From Crotalaria pallida (Eukaryota > Streptophyta > Magnoliopsida > Fabales > Fabaceae), in assembly GCA_037953625.1 (NCBI GenBank), contig CM075649.1, positions 73,625,290-73,689,289 on the forward strand: 64,000 nucleotides of DNA, given 5' to 3'. A program made the translations under genes and the position numbers. How positions within the stretch are numbered: the stretch's first letter is position 1; the number at the start of each line of letters is the position of its first letter. The notes under the pieces were generated by a model. It saw only the letters and a program-made list of their open reading frames with translations, was not told the DNA's origin and ran no database searches. Shown here piece after piece: positions 1 through 13,100 of this stretch.

Positions 1-3000
1 GTGTATTAGGACATATAAGAACCTTTTGAATGATCCTAAACAATGCTTGGTGCCCCAAGGGACTTAGAGGATGTAGCATGAGTCCTTGGAGGCTCTAACA
101 AGTGTAGAATGGTTAAAAGAGTATTCTAAAGGCTTCGAATCGTCTAGGCATGTGTATTAGGACATATAAGAACCTTTAGAATGATCTTAAACAATGCTTG
201 GTGCCCCAAGGGACGTAGATTATGTAGCATGAGTCCTTCGAGGCTCTAACAAGTGTAGAATGGTTAAGAGAGTATTATAAAGGCTTAGAAATGTCTAGGA
301 ATGTGTATTAGGACATATAAGAACCTTTAGAATGATCCTAAACAATGCTTGGTGCCCCAAGAGACTTAAAGGATGTAGCATGAGTCCTTGGAAGCTCTAA
401 AAAGTGTAGAATGGTTAAGAGAGTATTCTAAAGGCTTAGAATCGTCTAGGCTTGTGTATTAGGACATTTAAGAACCTTTAGAATGATCGTAAACAATGCT
501 TGCTTCCCCAAGGGACGTAGAGGTTGTAGCATGAGTCGTTGGAGGCTCTAACAAGTGTAGAATGGTTAAGAGAGTATTCTCAAGGCTTAGAATCCTCTAG
601 GCATGTGTCTTAGGACATATAAGAACCTTTAGAATGATCTTAAACAATGCTTGGTGCCCCAAGGGACGTAGAAGATGTAGCATGAGTCCTTGAAGGCTCT
701 AACAAGTGTAGAATGGTTAAGAGAGTATTCTAAAGGGTTAGAATCATCTAGGAATTTTTATTAGCACATATAAGAACCCTCATAATGATCCGAAACAATG
801 CTTGGTGCACCAAGGGACGTAGAGGATGTAGCATGAGTCCTTGGAGGCTCTAAAAAATGTAGAACGGTTAAGAAAGTATTCTAAAGGCTTAGTATTGTCT
901 AGGAATGTGTATTAGGACATATAAGAACCTTTAGAATGATCCTAAACAATGCTTGGTGCCCCAAGGGACGTAGAGGATTTAGCATGAGTCGTTGGAGGCT
1001 CTAACAAGTGTAGAATGGTTAATGGAGTATTCTAAAGGCTTAGAATGGTCTAGGAATGTGTATTAGGACATACAAGAACCTTTAGAATGATCGTAAATGA
1101 TGCTTGCAACCCCAAGGGACGCAGAGGATTTAGCATGAGTCGTTGGAGGCTCTAACATTTGTAGAATGGTTAAGAGAGTATTCCAAAGGCTTATAATCGT
1201 CTAGGAATGTGTATTAGGACATATAAGAACCTTTAGAATGATCGTAAACAATGCTTGGTGCCCCAAGGGACTTAAAGGATGTACCATGAGTCCTTGGAGG
1301 CTCTAACAAGTGTAGAATGGTTAAGAGAGTATTCTAATGGCATTGAATGGTCTAGGAATGTGTATTAGGACAAATAAGAAACCTCAGAATGATAATAAAC
1401 AATGCTTGGTGCCCCAAGGGACGTAGAGGATGTAGCAAGAGACCTTGGAGGCTATAACAAGTGTAGAATGGTTAAGAGAGTATTCTAAAGGCTTAGAATC
1501 GTCTAGGCATGTGTATTAGGACATATAAGAACCTTTAGAATGATCGTAAACAATGCTTCCTACCCCAAGGGACGCAGAGGATGTAACATGAGTCGTTGGA
1601 GGCTCTAACAAGTGTAGAATGGTTAATAGAGTATTCTAAAGGCTTAGAATGGACTAAGCATGTGTATTAGGACATATAAGAACATTTAGAATGATCCTAA
1701 ACAATGCTTTGTGCCCCGAGGGAAGTAGTTGATGTAGCATGAGTCCTTGGAGGCTCTAACAAGTGTAGAATGATTAAGAGAGTATTCTAAAGGCTTAGAA
1801 TGGTCTAGGAATGTGTATAGGACATATAAGAACCTTTAGAACGATCCTAGACAATGCTTGGTGCCCCATGGGACATAAAGGATGTAGCATGAGTCCTTAG
1901 AGGCTCTAAGAAGTGTAGAATGGTTAACAAAGTACTCTAAAGGCTTAGAATGGTCTAGGATTATGTATTAGTACATACAAGAACCTTTAGAATGTTCCTA
2001 AATGTTGCTTGGCGCCCCAAGGAACATAAAGAATGTAGCATGAGTCCTTGGAGGCTCTAACAAGTGTAGAATTCTTAATAGAGTATTCAAAAGCCTTAGA
2101 ATGGTCTAGGAATGTGTATTAGGACAAATAAGAACCATCAGAATGATCTTAAACAAAGCTGGGTGCCCCAAGGGACGTAGATTATGTAGCATGAGTCCTT
2201 GGAGGCTCTAACAAGTGTAGAATGGTTAATAGAGTATTCTAAAGGCTTAGAATGGTCTTGGAATGTGTATTAGGACAAATAAGAACCTTTAGAATGATCG
2301 TAAACAATGCTTTGTGCCCCAAGGGACGTAAAGGATGTAGCAAGAGACCTTGGAGCCTCTAACATGTGTAGGATGGTTAAGAGAGTATTCTAAAGGCTTA
2401 GAATGGTCTAATGTGTATTAGGACATATAAGAACCCTAAGAATGTTCCTAAACAATCCTTGGTGCCCCAAGGAACGTAGAGGGAGAATCATGAGTCCGTG
2501 GAGGCTCTAACAAGTGTAGAATGGTTAAAAGAGTATTCCAAAGGCTTAGAATCGTCTAGGCATGTGTATTAGGACATATAAGAACCTTTAGAATGATCGT
2601 AAATAATGCTTGGTGCCCCAAGGGAGGTAGATTATGTAGCATGAGTCCTTGGAGGCTCTAACAAGTGTAGAATGGTTAAGAGAGTATTCTAAAGGCTTAT
2701 AAATGTCTAGGAATGTGTATTAGGACATATAAGAACCTTTTGAATGATCCTAAACAATGCTTGGTGCCCCAAGGGACTTAGAGGATGTAACATGCGACCT
2801 TGGAGGCTCTAAAAAGAGTAGTATGGTTAATAGAGTATTCTAAAGGTTTAGAATGGCCTCGGAATGTGTATTAGGACATATAAGAACCATCAGAATGATC
2901 CTAAACTATGCTTGGTTCCCCTAGGAATGTAGAGGGTGAATCATGAGTCCTTGGAGGCTCTAACAAGTGTAGAATGGTTAGGAGAGTATTCTAAAGGCTT

Positions 3001-4084
3001 AGAATCGTCTAGGAAAGTGTATTAAGACATATAAGAACCCTCAGAATGATCCTAAACAATGCATGGTGACCTAAGGGACGTAAAGGATGTGGCATGAGTC
3101 GTTGGAGGCTCTAACATGTGTAGAATGGTTAAGAGAGTATTCTAAAGGCTTAGAATGGTCTAGGAATCTGTATTAGGACATATAAGAACCTTCAGAATGA
3201 TCCTAAACTATTCTTGGTTCCACGAGGAACGTAGAGGTTGAATCATGAGTCCTTGGAGGCTCTAACAAGTGTAGAATGGTTAAAAGAGTATTCTAAAGGC
3301 TTAGAATGGTCTAGGCATGTGTATTAGGACATACAAGAACCTTTAGAATGATCATAAACAATGCTTGGTTCCCCAAGGGACGTACAGGATGTAGCATGAG
3401 TCCTTGGAGGCAATAACAAGTGTAGAATGGTTAATAGAGTATTCTAAACCCTTAGAATGGTCTAGGAATGTGTATTAGGACATATAAGAACCCTCAAAAT
3501 GATCCTAAACAATGCTTGGTGCCCCAAGGGAAGTAGAGGGTGAATCATGAGTCCTTTGAGGCTCTAACAAGTTAAGAATGGTTAAGAGAGTATTCTAAAG
3601 GCTTAGAATCGTCTAGGAATGTGTATTTGGACATATAAGAACCTTTAGAATGATCCTAAACAATGCTTGGTTCCCCAAGAGTCTTAAAAGATGTAACATG
3701 AGTCCTTGGAGGCTCTGACAAGTGTAGAATGGTTAAGAAAGTATTCTAAATACCAAGCAATGTCTAGGAATGTGTATTAGGACATATAAGAACCTTTATA
3801 ATGATCCTAAACATTGCTTGGTGCCCCTACGGACGTTGAGGATGTAGCATGACTCCTTGCAGGCTCTAACAAGTGTAGAATGGTTAATAGAGTATTCTAA
3901 AGGCTTAGAATTGTCTAGGAATGTGTATTAGGACATACAAGAACATTTAGAATGATCGTAAACAATGCTTGCTACCCCAAGGGATGTAGAGGATGTAGCA
4001 TGAGTCCTTGGAGGCTCTAACAATTGTAGAATGGTTAAGAGAGTATTCTAAAGGCTTAAAATCATCTAGGAATGTGTATTAGGA

Positions 4085-7000
4085 CATATAAGAACCTTTA
4101 GAATGATCGTAAAAAATGCTTGGTGCCCAAGGGACATAAAGGATGTAACATGAGTCCATGGAGGCTCTAACAAGTGTATAATGGTTAAGAGAGTATTCTA
4201 AAGGCATAGAATGGTCTAGGAATGTGTTTTAGGACATATAAGAACCATCAGAATGATCCTAAACAATGCTTGGTGCCCCAAGGGACGTAGAGCTTGAATC
4301 ATGAGTCTTTGGAGGCTCTAACAAGTGTAGAATGGTTTATAGAGTATTCTAAAGGCTTAGAATGGTCTAGGAACGTGTATTTGGACATATAAGAGCCCTC
4401 GAATGATCCTAAACAATGCTTGGTGCCCCAAGGGACGTAGAGGAAGTAGCATGAGTCCTTGGAGGCTCTAACAAGTGTAGAATTGTTAAGAGAGTATTCT
4501 AAAGGCTTAGAATCTTCTAGGAATGTGTATTAGGACATATAAGAAACCTCAGAATGATCCTAAACAATGCTTGGTTCCCCAAGGGATGTAGAGGATTTAG
4601 CGTGAGTCCTTGGAGGCTCTAACAAGTGTAGAATGGTTAAGAAAGTACTCTAAAGGCTTAGAATTGTCTAGGAATGTGTATTAGGACATATAAGAACCTT
4701 TAGAATGATCATAAACATTGCTTGGTGCCCCAAGGGACGTAGAGGATGTAGCAAGATTCCTTGGAGGCTCTAACAAGTGTAGAATGGTTAATATAGTATT
4801 CTAAAGGCTTAGAATGTTCTAGGAATATGCATCAGGACATACAAGAACCTTTAGAATGATCGTAAACAATGCTTGCTACCCCAAGGGACGTAGAAGATGT
4901 AGCATGAGTCCTTGGAGGCTCTAACAATTGTAGAATGGTTAAGAGAGTATTCTAAAGGCTTAGAATCGTCTAGGAATGTGTTCTTGGACATACAAGAACC
5001 ATCAGAATGATCCTAAACAATGCTTGGTGCCCCAAGGGACGTAGAGGGTGAATCATGAGTCGTTGGAGGCTCTAACAAGTGTAGAATGGTTAATAGAGTA
5101 TTCTAAAGGCTTAGAATAGTCTAGGAACGTGTATTAGGACATATAAGAGCCCTCAGAATGATTCTAAACAATGCTTGGTTCCCCAAGGGACGTAGAGGAT
5201 TTAGCATGAGTCCTTGGATGCTATAACAAGTGTAGAATGGTTATGAAAGTACACTAAAGGCTTAGAATTGTCTAGGAATTTGTATTAGGACATATAAGAA
5301 CTTTTATAATGATCCTAAACAATGCTTGGTGCCCCAAGGGACGTAGAGGATGTAGCATGACTCCTTGGAGGCTCTAACAAGTGTAGAATGGTTAATAGAG
5401 TATTCTAAAGGCTTAGAATTGTCTAGGAATGTGTATTAGGACATACAAGAACCTTTCGGATGATCGTAAACAATGCTTGGTACCCCAAGGGATGTAGAGG
5501 ATGTAGCATGAGTCCTTGGAGGCTCTAACAATTGTAGAATGGTTAAGAGAGTATTCTAAAGGCTTAGAATCGTCTAGGAATGTGTATTTGGACATATAAG
5601 AACCTTTAGAATGATCCTAAACTATGATTGGTTCCCCTAGGAATGGAGAGGGTGAATCATGAGTCCTTGGAGGCTCTAACAAGTGTAGAATGGTTAAGAG
5701 AGTATTCTAAAGGCTTATAAATGTGTATGAATGTGTATTAGGACATACAAGAACCTTTAGAATGTTCGTAAACAATGCTTGGTGCCCAAGGGACATAAAG
5801 GATGTAACATGAGTCCATGGAGGCTCTAACAAGTGTATAATGGTTAAGAGAGTATTCTAAAGGCATAGAATGGTCTAGGAATGTGTTTTAGGACATATAA
5901 GAACCATCAGAATGATCCTAAACAATGCTTAGTTCCCCAAGGGACGTAGAGCTTGAATCATGAGTCGTTGGAGGCTCTAGCAAGTGTAGAATGGTTTATA
6001 GAGTATTCTAAAGGCTTAGAATGGTCAATGAACGTGTACTTGGACATATAAGAGCCCTCGGAATGATCCTAAAGAATGCTTTGTGCCCCAAGGGACGTAG
6101 AGGAAGTAGCATGAGTCCTTGGAGGCTCTAACAAGTGTAGAATTGTTAGGAGAGTATTCTAAAGGCTTAGAATCGTCTAGGAATGTGTATTAGGACATAT
6201 AAGAACCCTCATAATGATCCTAAACAATGCTTGGTTCCCCAAGGGACGTAGAGGATTTAGCATGAGTCCATGGAGGCTCTAACAAGTGTAGAATGGTTAA
6301 GAAAGTACTCTAAAGGCTTAGAATTGTCTAGGAATGTGTATTAGGACATATAAGAACCTTTAGAATGATCGTAAACATTGGTTGGTGCCCAAAGGGACGT
6401 AGAGGATGTAGCAACATTCCTTGGAGGCTCTAACAAGTGTAGAATGGTTAATAAAGTATTCTAAAGGCTTAGAATGTTCTAGGAATATGTATTAGGACAT
6501 ACAAGAACCTTTAGAATGATCGTAAACAATGCTTGCTACCCCAAGGGACGTAGAGGATGTAGCATGAGTCCTTGGAGGCTCTAACAATTGTAAAATGGTT
6601 AAGAGAGCATTCTAAAGGCATAGAATGGTCTAGGAATGTGTTTTAGGACATACAAGAACCATCAGAATGATCCTAAACAATGCTTGGTGCCCCAAGGGAC
6701 GTAGAGGGTGAATCATGAGTCGTTGGAGGCTCTAACAAGTGTAGAATGGTTAATAGAGTATTCTAAAGGCTTAGAATGGTCTAGGAACGTGTATTAGGAC
6801 ATATAAGAGCCCTCAGAATGATCCTAAACAATGCTTGGTGCCCCAAGGGACGTAGAGGATGTTGCATGAGTCCTTGGAGGCTCTAACAAGTGTAGAATTG
6901 TTACGAGAGTATTCTAAAGGCATAGAATCGTCTAGGAATGTGTATTAGGACATATAAGAACCCTCAGAATGATCCTAAACAATGCTTGGTTCCCCAAGGG

Positions 7001-7130
7001 ACGTAGAGGATTTAGCATGAGTCCTTGGATGCTCTAATAAGTGTAGAATGGTTATGAAAGTACACTAAAGGCTTAGAATTGTCTAGGAATGTGTATTAGG
7101 ACATATAAGAACATTTAGAATGATCATAAA
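4085..7130 (+). repeat. Higher-order repeat, about 1.66 kb (11-mer)
   Basis: Variant combinations recur 1,659 bp apart: the shortened motif TGGTGCCCAAGGGACATAAA at 4,121 and 5,780, and the GAACGTGTA variant followed by AAGAGCCCTC at 4,371 and 6,030. The second copy carries one extra monomer after about 6,830, so later markers are about 1,810 bp apart. Identity between copies is clearly below that of the domains further right, which suggests an older amplification. Boundaries are approximate. Confidence 0.7.
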
Positions 7131-10100
7131 CATTGCTTGGTGCCCCAAGGGACGTAGAGGATGTAGCAAGATTCCTTGGAAGCTCTAACAAGTGTAGAAT
7201 GGTTAATATAGTATTCTAAAGGCTTAGAATGTTCTAGGAATATGTATTAGGACATACAAGAACCTTGAGAATGATCTTAAACAATGCTTGCTACCCCAAG
7301 GGACCTAGAAGATGTAGCATGAGTCCTTGGAGGCTCTAACAATTGTTGAATTGTTAAGAGAGTATTCGAAAGGCTTAGAATCGTCTCCGAATGTGTATTA
7401 GGACATATAAGAACCTTTAAAATGATCGTAAACAATGCTTGGTGCCCCAAGGGACGTAGATTATGTAGCATGAGTGCTTGGAGGCTCTAAAAAGTGTAGA
7501 ATGGTGAAGAGAGTATTATAAATGCTCAGAAATGTCTAGGAATGTGTATTAGGACATATAATAACCTTTAGAATGATCCTAAATAATGTTTGGTGCCCCA
7601 AGGGACTTAAAGGATGTAGCATGAGTCCTTGGAGGCTCTAACAAGTGTAGAATGGTTAAGAGAGTATTCTAAAGGCATAGAATGGTCTAGGAATGTGTTT
7701 TAGGACATATAAGAACCTTCAAAATGATCCTAAACAACGCTTGGTGCCCCAAGGGACGTAGAGGGTGTATCATGATTCGTTAGAGGCTCTAACAAGTGTA
7801 GAATGGTTAATAGTGTATTCTAAAGGCTAAGAATGGTCTAGGAATGTGTATTAGGACTTATAAGAGCCCTCAGAATGATCCTAAACAATGCTTGGTGCCC
7901 CAAGGGACGTAGAGGATGTAGCATGAGTCCTTGGGGGCTCTTACAAGTGTAGAATGGTTAAGAGAGTATTCTAAATTCTTTGAATCGTCTAGGAATGTGT
8001 ATTAAGACATATAAGAACCCTCAGAATGATCCTAAACAATGCTTGCTACCCCAAGGGACGTAGAGGATGTAGCATGAGTCGTTGGAGGCTCTAACAAGTG
8101 TAGAATGGTTAATAGAGTATTCTAAAGGCTTAGAATGGTCAAGGACTGTGTATTAGGACATATAAGAACCTTCAGAATGATCCTAAACTATGCTTGGTTC
8201 CACTAGGAATGTAGAGGGTGAATCATGAGTCCTTCGAGGCTCTAACAAGTGTAGAATGGTTAAAAGAGTATTCTAAAGGCTTAGAATGGTCTAGGCATGT
8301 GTATTAGGACATACAAGAACCTTTAGAATGATCGAAAACAATGCTTGGTTCCCCAAGGGACGTATAGGATGTAGAATGAGTCCTTGGAGGCTCTAACAAG
8401 TGTAGAATGGTTAATCGAGTATTCTAAAGGCTTAGAATAGTCTAGGTATGTGTATTAGGAAAAATAAGAACCTTTATAATGATCCTAAATAATGCTTGGT
8501 GCCCAAAGGGAGGTAGAGGATGTAACATGATTCCTTGGAGGCTCTAACAAGTGAAGAATGGTTAATAGAGTATTCTAAAGGCTTAGAGTGGTCTAGGAAT
8601 GTGTATTAAGACAAATAAGAACCTTTAAAATGATCGTAAACAATGCTTTGTGCCCCAAGGGACGTAAAGGATGTAACATGAGTCCTTGGAGGCTCTAACA
8701 AGTGTAGAATGGTTAAGAGAGTATTCTAATGGTTTAGAATGGTCTCGAAATGTGTATTAGGACATACAAGAACCCTCAGAATGATCCTAAACAACGCTTG
8801 GTGCCCCAAGGGAGGTACAGGGTGAATCATGAGTCGTTGGAGGCTCTAACAAGTGTAGAATGGTTAATTAAGAGAGTATTCTAAAGGCTTAGAATGGTCT
8901 AGGAATCTGTATTAGGACTTATAAGAACCATTAGAATGATCCTAAACAATGCTTGAGTCCCCAAGGGACGTAGAGGGTGTAGCATGAGTCCTTGGAGGTT
9001 CTAACAAGTGTAGAATGGTTAAGAGAGTATTCTAAAGGCTTTGAATGGTATAGGAATGCGTATTAGGACTTATAAGAACCTTTCGAATGATCCTAAACAA
9101 TGCTTGGTGCCTTAAGGGACGTACAGGATGTGGCATGAGTCCTTTGAGGCTCTAACAAGTGTAGAATGGTTAATAGAGTATTCTAAAGGCTTAGAATGGT
9201 CTAGGAATGTGTATTAGGACATATAAAAACCGTCAGAAATATCCTAAACTATGCTTGCTTCCCCTAGGAATGTAGAGGGTGAATCATGAGTCCTTGGAGG
9301 CTCTAACTAGTGTAGAATGGTTAATAGAGTATTCTTAAGGCTTAGTATTGTCTAGGAAGTGTATTAGGACATATAATAACCTTCAGAATGATCCTAAACA
9401 TTGCTTGGTGCCCCAAGGGATGTAGAGGATGTAGCATGAGTCCTTGCAGGCTCTAAGAAGTGTATAATGGTTAATAGAGTATTCTAAAGACTTAGAATGG
9501 TCTATGAATGTGTATTAGGACATACAAGAACCTTTAGAATGATTGTAAACAATGCTTGAAACCCCAAGGGACGTAGAGGATGTAGCATGAGTCCTTGGAG
9601 GCTCTAACAATTGTATAATGGTTAAGAGAGTATTCTCAAGGCTTAGAATCGTCTAGGAATGTGTATTAGGACATATAAGAACCTTTAGAATGATCGTAAA
9701 CAATGCTTGGTGCCCAAAGGGATGTAGGTTATGTAGCATGAGTCCTTGGAGGCTCTAACAAGTGTAGAATGGTTAAGAGAGTATTCTAAAGGCATAAAAT
9801 GGTCTAGGAATGTGTATTAGGACAAATAAGAACCCTCAAAATGATCCTAAACAATGCTTGGTGCCCCATGGGACGTAGAGGATGTAGCATGAGACCTTGG
9901 AGGCTCTAACAAGTGTAGAATGGTTAAGAGAGTATTCTAAAGGCTTAGAATCGTCTAGGCTTGTGTATTAGGACATATAAGAACCTTTAGAATGATCGTA
10001 AACAATGCTTGCTACCGCAAGGGTCGTAGAGGATGTAGCATGAGTCGTTGGAGGCTATAACAAGTGTAGAATGGTGAAGAGAGTATTCTCAAGGCATAGA

Positions 10101-13100
10101 ATGGTCTAAGCATGTGTATTAGGACATATAAGAACATTTATAATGATCCTAAACAATGCTTGGTGCCCCGAGGGAAGTAGTTGATGTAGCATGAGTCCTT
10201 GGAGGCTCTAACAAGTGTAGAATGATTAAGAGAGTATTCTAAAGGCTTAGAATGGTCTAGGAATGTGTATAGGACATATAAGAACCTTTAGAACGATCCT
10301 AGACAATGCTTGGTGCCCCATGGGACGTAAAGGATATAGCATGAGTCCTTAGAGGCTCTAACAAGTGTAGAATGGTTAACAAAGTACTCTAAAGGCTTAG
10401 AATGGTCTAGGAATATGTATTAGTACATACAAGAACCTTTAGAATGTTCCTAAATGTTGTTTTGCACCCCAAGGAACGTAAAGGATGTAGCATGAGTCCT
10501 TGAAGGCTCTAACAAGTGTAGAATTCTTAATAGAGTATTCTAAAGCCTTAGAATGGTCTAGGAATGTGTATTAGGACAAATAAGAACCCTCAGAATGATC
10601 CTAAACAAAGCTGGGTGCCCCAAGGGACGTAGAGATGTAGCATGATTCATTGGAGGCTCTAACAAGTGTAGAATGGTTAAGAGAGTTTTCTAAAGGCTTA
10701 TAATAGTCTAGGGATGTGTATTAGGACATATAAGAACCTTTAGAATGATCGTAAACAATGCTTGATGCCCCTAGGGATGTAGAGGATGTAGCATGAGTCG
10801 TTGGAGGCTCTAACAAGTGTAGAATGGTTAATAGAGTATTCTAAAGGCTTAGAATGGTCTAGGAATGTGTATTAGGACAAAGAAGAACCTTTAGAATGAT
10901 CGTAAACAATGCTTTGTGCCCCAAGGGACGTAAAGGATGTAACATGAGTGCTTGGAGGCTCTAACACGTGTAGAATGGTTAAAAGAGTATTCTAAAGGCT
11001 TAGAATGGTCTAATGTGTATTAGGACATATAAGAACCCTAAGAATGATCCTAAACAATCCTTCGTGCCCCAAGGGACGTAAAGGGAGAATCATGAGTCCG
11101 TGGAGGCTCTAACAAGTGTAGAATGGTTAAAAGAGTATTCTAAAGGCTTAGAATCGTCTAGGCATGTGTGTTAGGACATATAAGAACCTTTAGAATGATC
11201 GTAAATAATGCTTGGTGCCCCAAGGGACGTAGATTATGTAGCATGAGTCCTTGGAGTCTCTATCAACTGTAGATTGGTTAAGAGAGTATTCTAAAGGCTT
11301 ATAAATGTCTAGAAATGAGTATCAGGACATATAAGAACCTTTTGAATGATCCTAAACAATGCTTGGTGCCCCAAGGTACTTAAAGGATGTAGCATTTGTC
11401 CTTGGAGGCTCTAACAAGTGTAGAATGGTTAACAGAGTATTCTAAAATCTTAGAATGGTCTAGGAATATGTATTAGGACAAATAAGAACCCTCAGAATGA
11501 TCCTAAACAATGCTTGGTGCCCCAAGGGACGTAGAGATATAGCATGATTCATTGGAGGCTCTAACAAGTGTAGAATGGTAAAGAGAGTATTCTAAAGGCT
11601 TAGAATCGTCTAGGAATATGTATTAGGAAATACAAGAACCTTTAGAATGATCCTAAACAATGCTTGGTGCCCCAATGGTCTTAAAGGATGTAGCATGAGT
11701 CCTTGGAGGCTCTAACAACTGTAGAATGGTTAAGAGAGTATTCTAAAGTCTTAGAATCGTCTAGGAATGTGTATTTAGACTTATAAGAACCTTCAGAATG
11801 ATCCTAAACAATGCTTGGAGCCCCAAGGGACGTAGATTATGTATCATGAGTCGTTGGAGGATCTAACAAGTGTAGAATGGTTAAGAAAGTATTCTAAAGG
11901 CTTAGGAATGTCTAGGAATGTGTGTTAGGACATAAAAGAACCTATAGAATGATCGTAAACAATGCTTGGTTCCCAAAGGACGCAGTGGATGTAACATGCG
12001 ACCTTGGAGGTTCTAAAAAGAGTAGTATGGTTATGAGAGTATTCTAAAGGTTTAGAATGGCCTCGGAATGTGTATTAGGACATATAAGAACCATCAGAAT
12101 GATCCTAAACTATGCTTGGTTCCCCTAGGAATGTAGAGGGCGAATCATGAGTCCTTGGAGGCTCTAACAAGTGTAGAATGGTTAGGAGAGTATTCTAAAG
12201 GCTTAGAATCGTCTAGGAAGGTGTATTAAGACATATAAGAACCCTCAGAATGATCCTAAACAATGCATGGTGCCCTAAGGGACGTACAGGATGTGGAATG
12301 AGTCGTTGGAGGCTCTAACAAGTGTAGAATGGTTAAGAGAGTATTCTAAAGGCTTAGAATGGTCTAGGAATGTGTATTAGGACATATAAGAACCATCAGA
12401 ATGATCCTAAACTATTCTTGGTTCCACGAGGAACGTAGAGGCTCAATCATGAGTCCTTGGAGGCTCTAACAAGTGTAGAATGGTTAAAAGAGTATTCTAA
12501 AGGCTTAGAATGGTCTAGGCATGTGTATTAGGACATACAAGAACCTTTAGAATGATCGTAAACAATGCTTGGTTCCCCAAGGGACGTACAGGATGTAGCA
12601 TGAGTCCTTGGAGGCAATAACAAGTGTAGAATGGTTAATAGAGTATTCTAAACCCTTAGAATGGTCTAGGAATGTGTATTAGCACATATAAGAACCCACA
12701 AAATTATCCTAAACAATGCTTGGTTCCCCAAGGGACATAGAGGGTGAATCATCAATCCTTGGAGGTTCTAACAAGTTTAGAATGGTTAAGAGAGTATTCT
12801 AAAGGCCTAGAATCGTCTAGGAATGTGTATTTGGACATATAAGAACCTTTAGAATGATCCTAAACAATGCTTGGTGCCCCAAGAGTCTTAAAGGATGTAG
12901 CATGAGTCCTTGGAGGCTCTAACAACTGTAGAATGGTTAAGAGAGTATTCTAAAGGCTTAGAATCGTCTAGGAAAGTGTATTAAGACATATAAGAACCCT
13001 CAGAATGATCCTAAACAATACATGGTGCCCTATGGGACGTACAGGATGTGGAATGAGTCGTTGGAGGCTCTAACAAGTGTAGAATGGTTAAGAGAGTATT

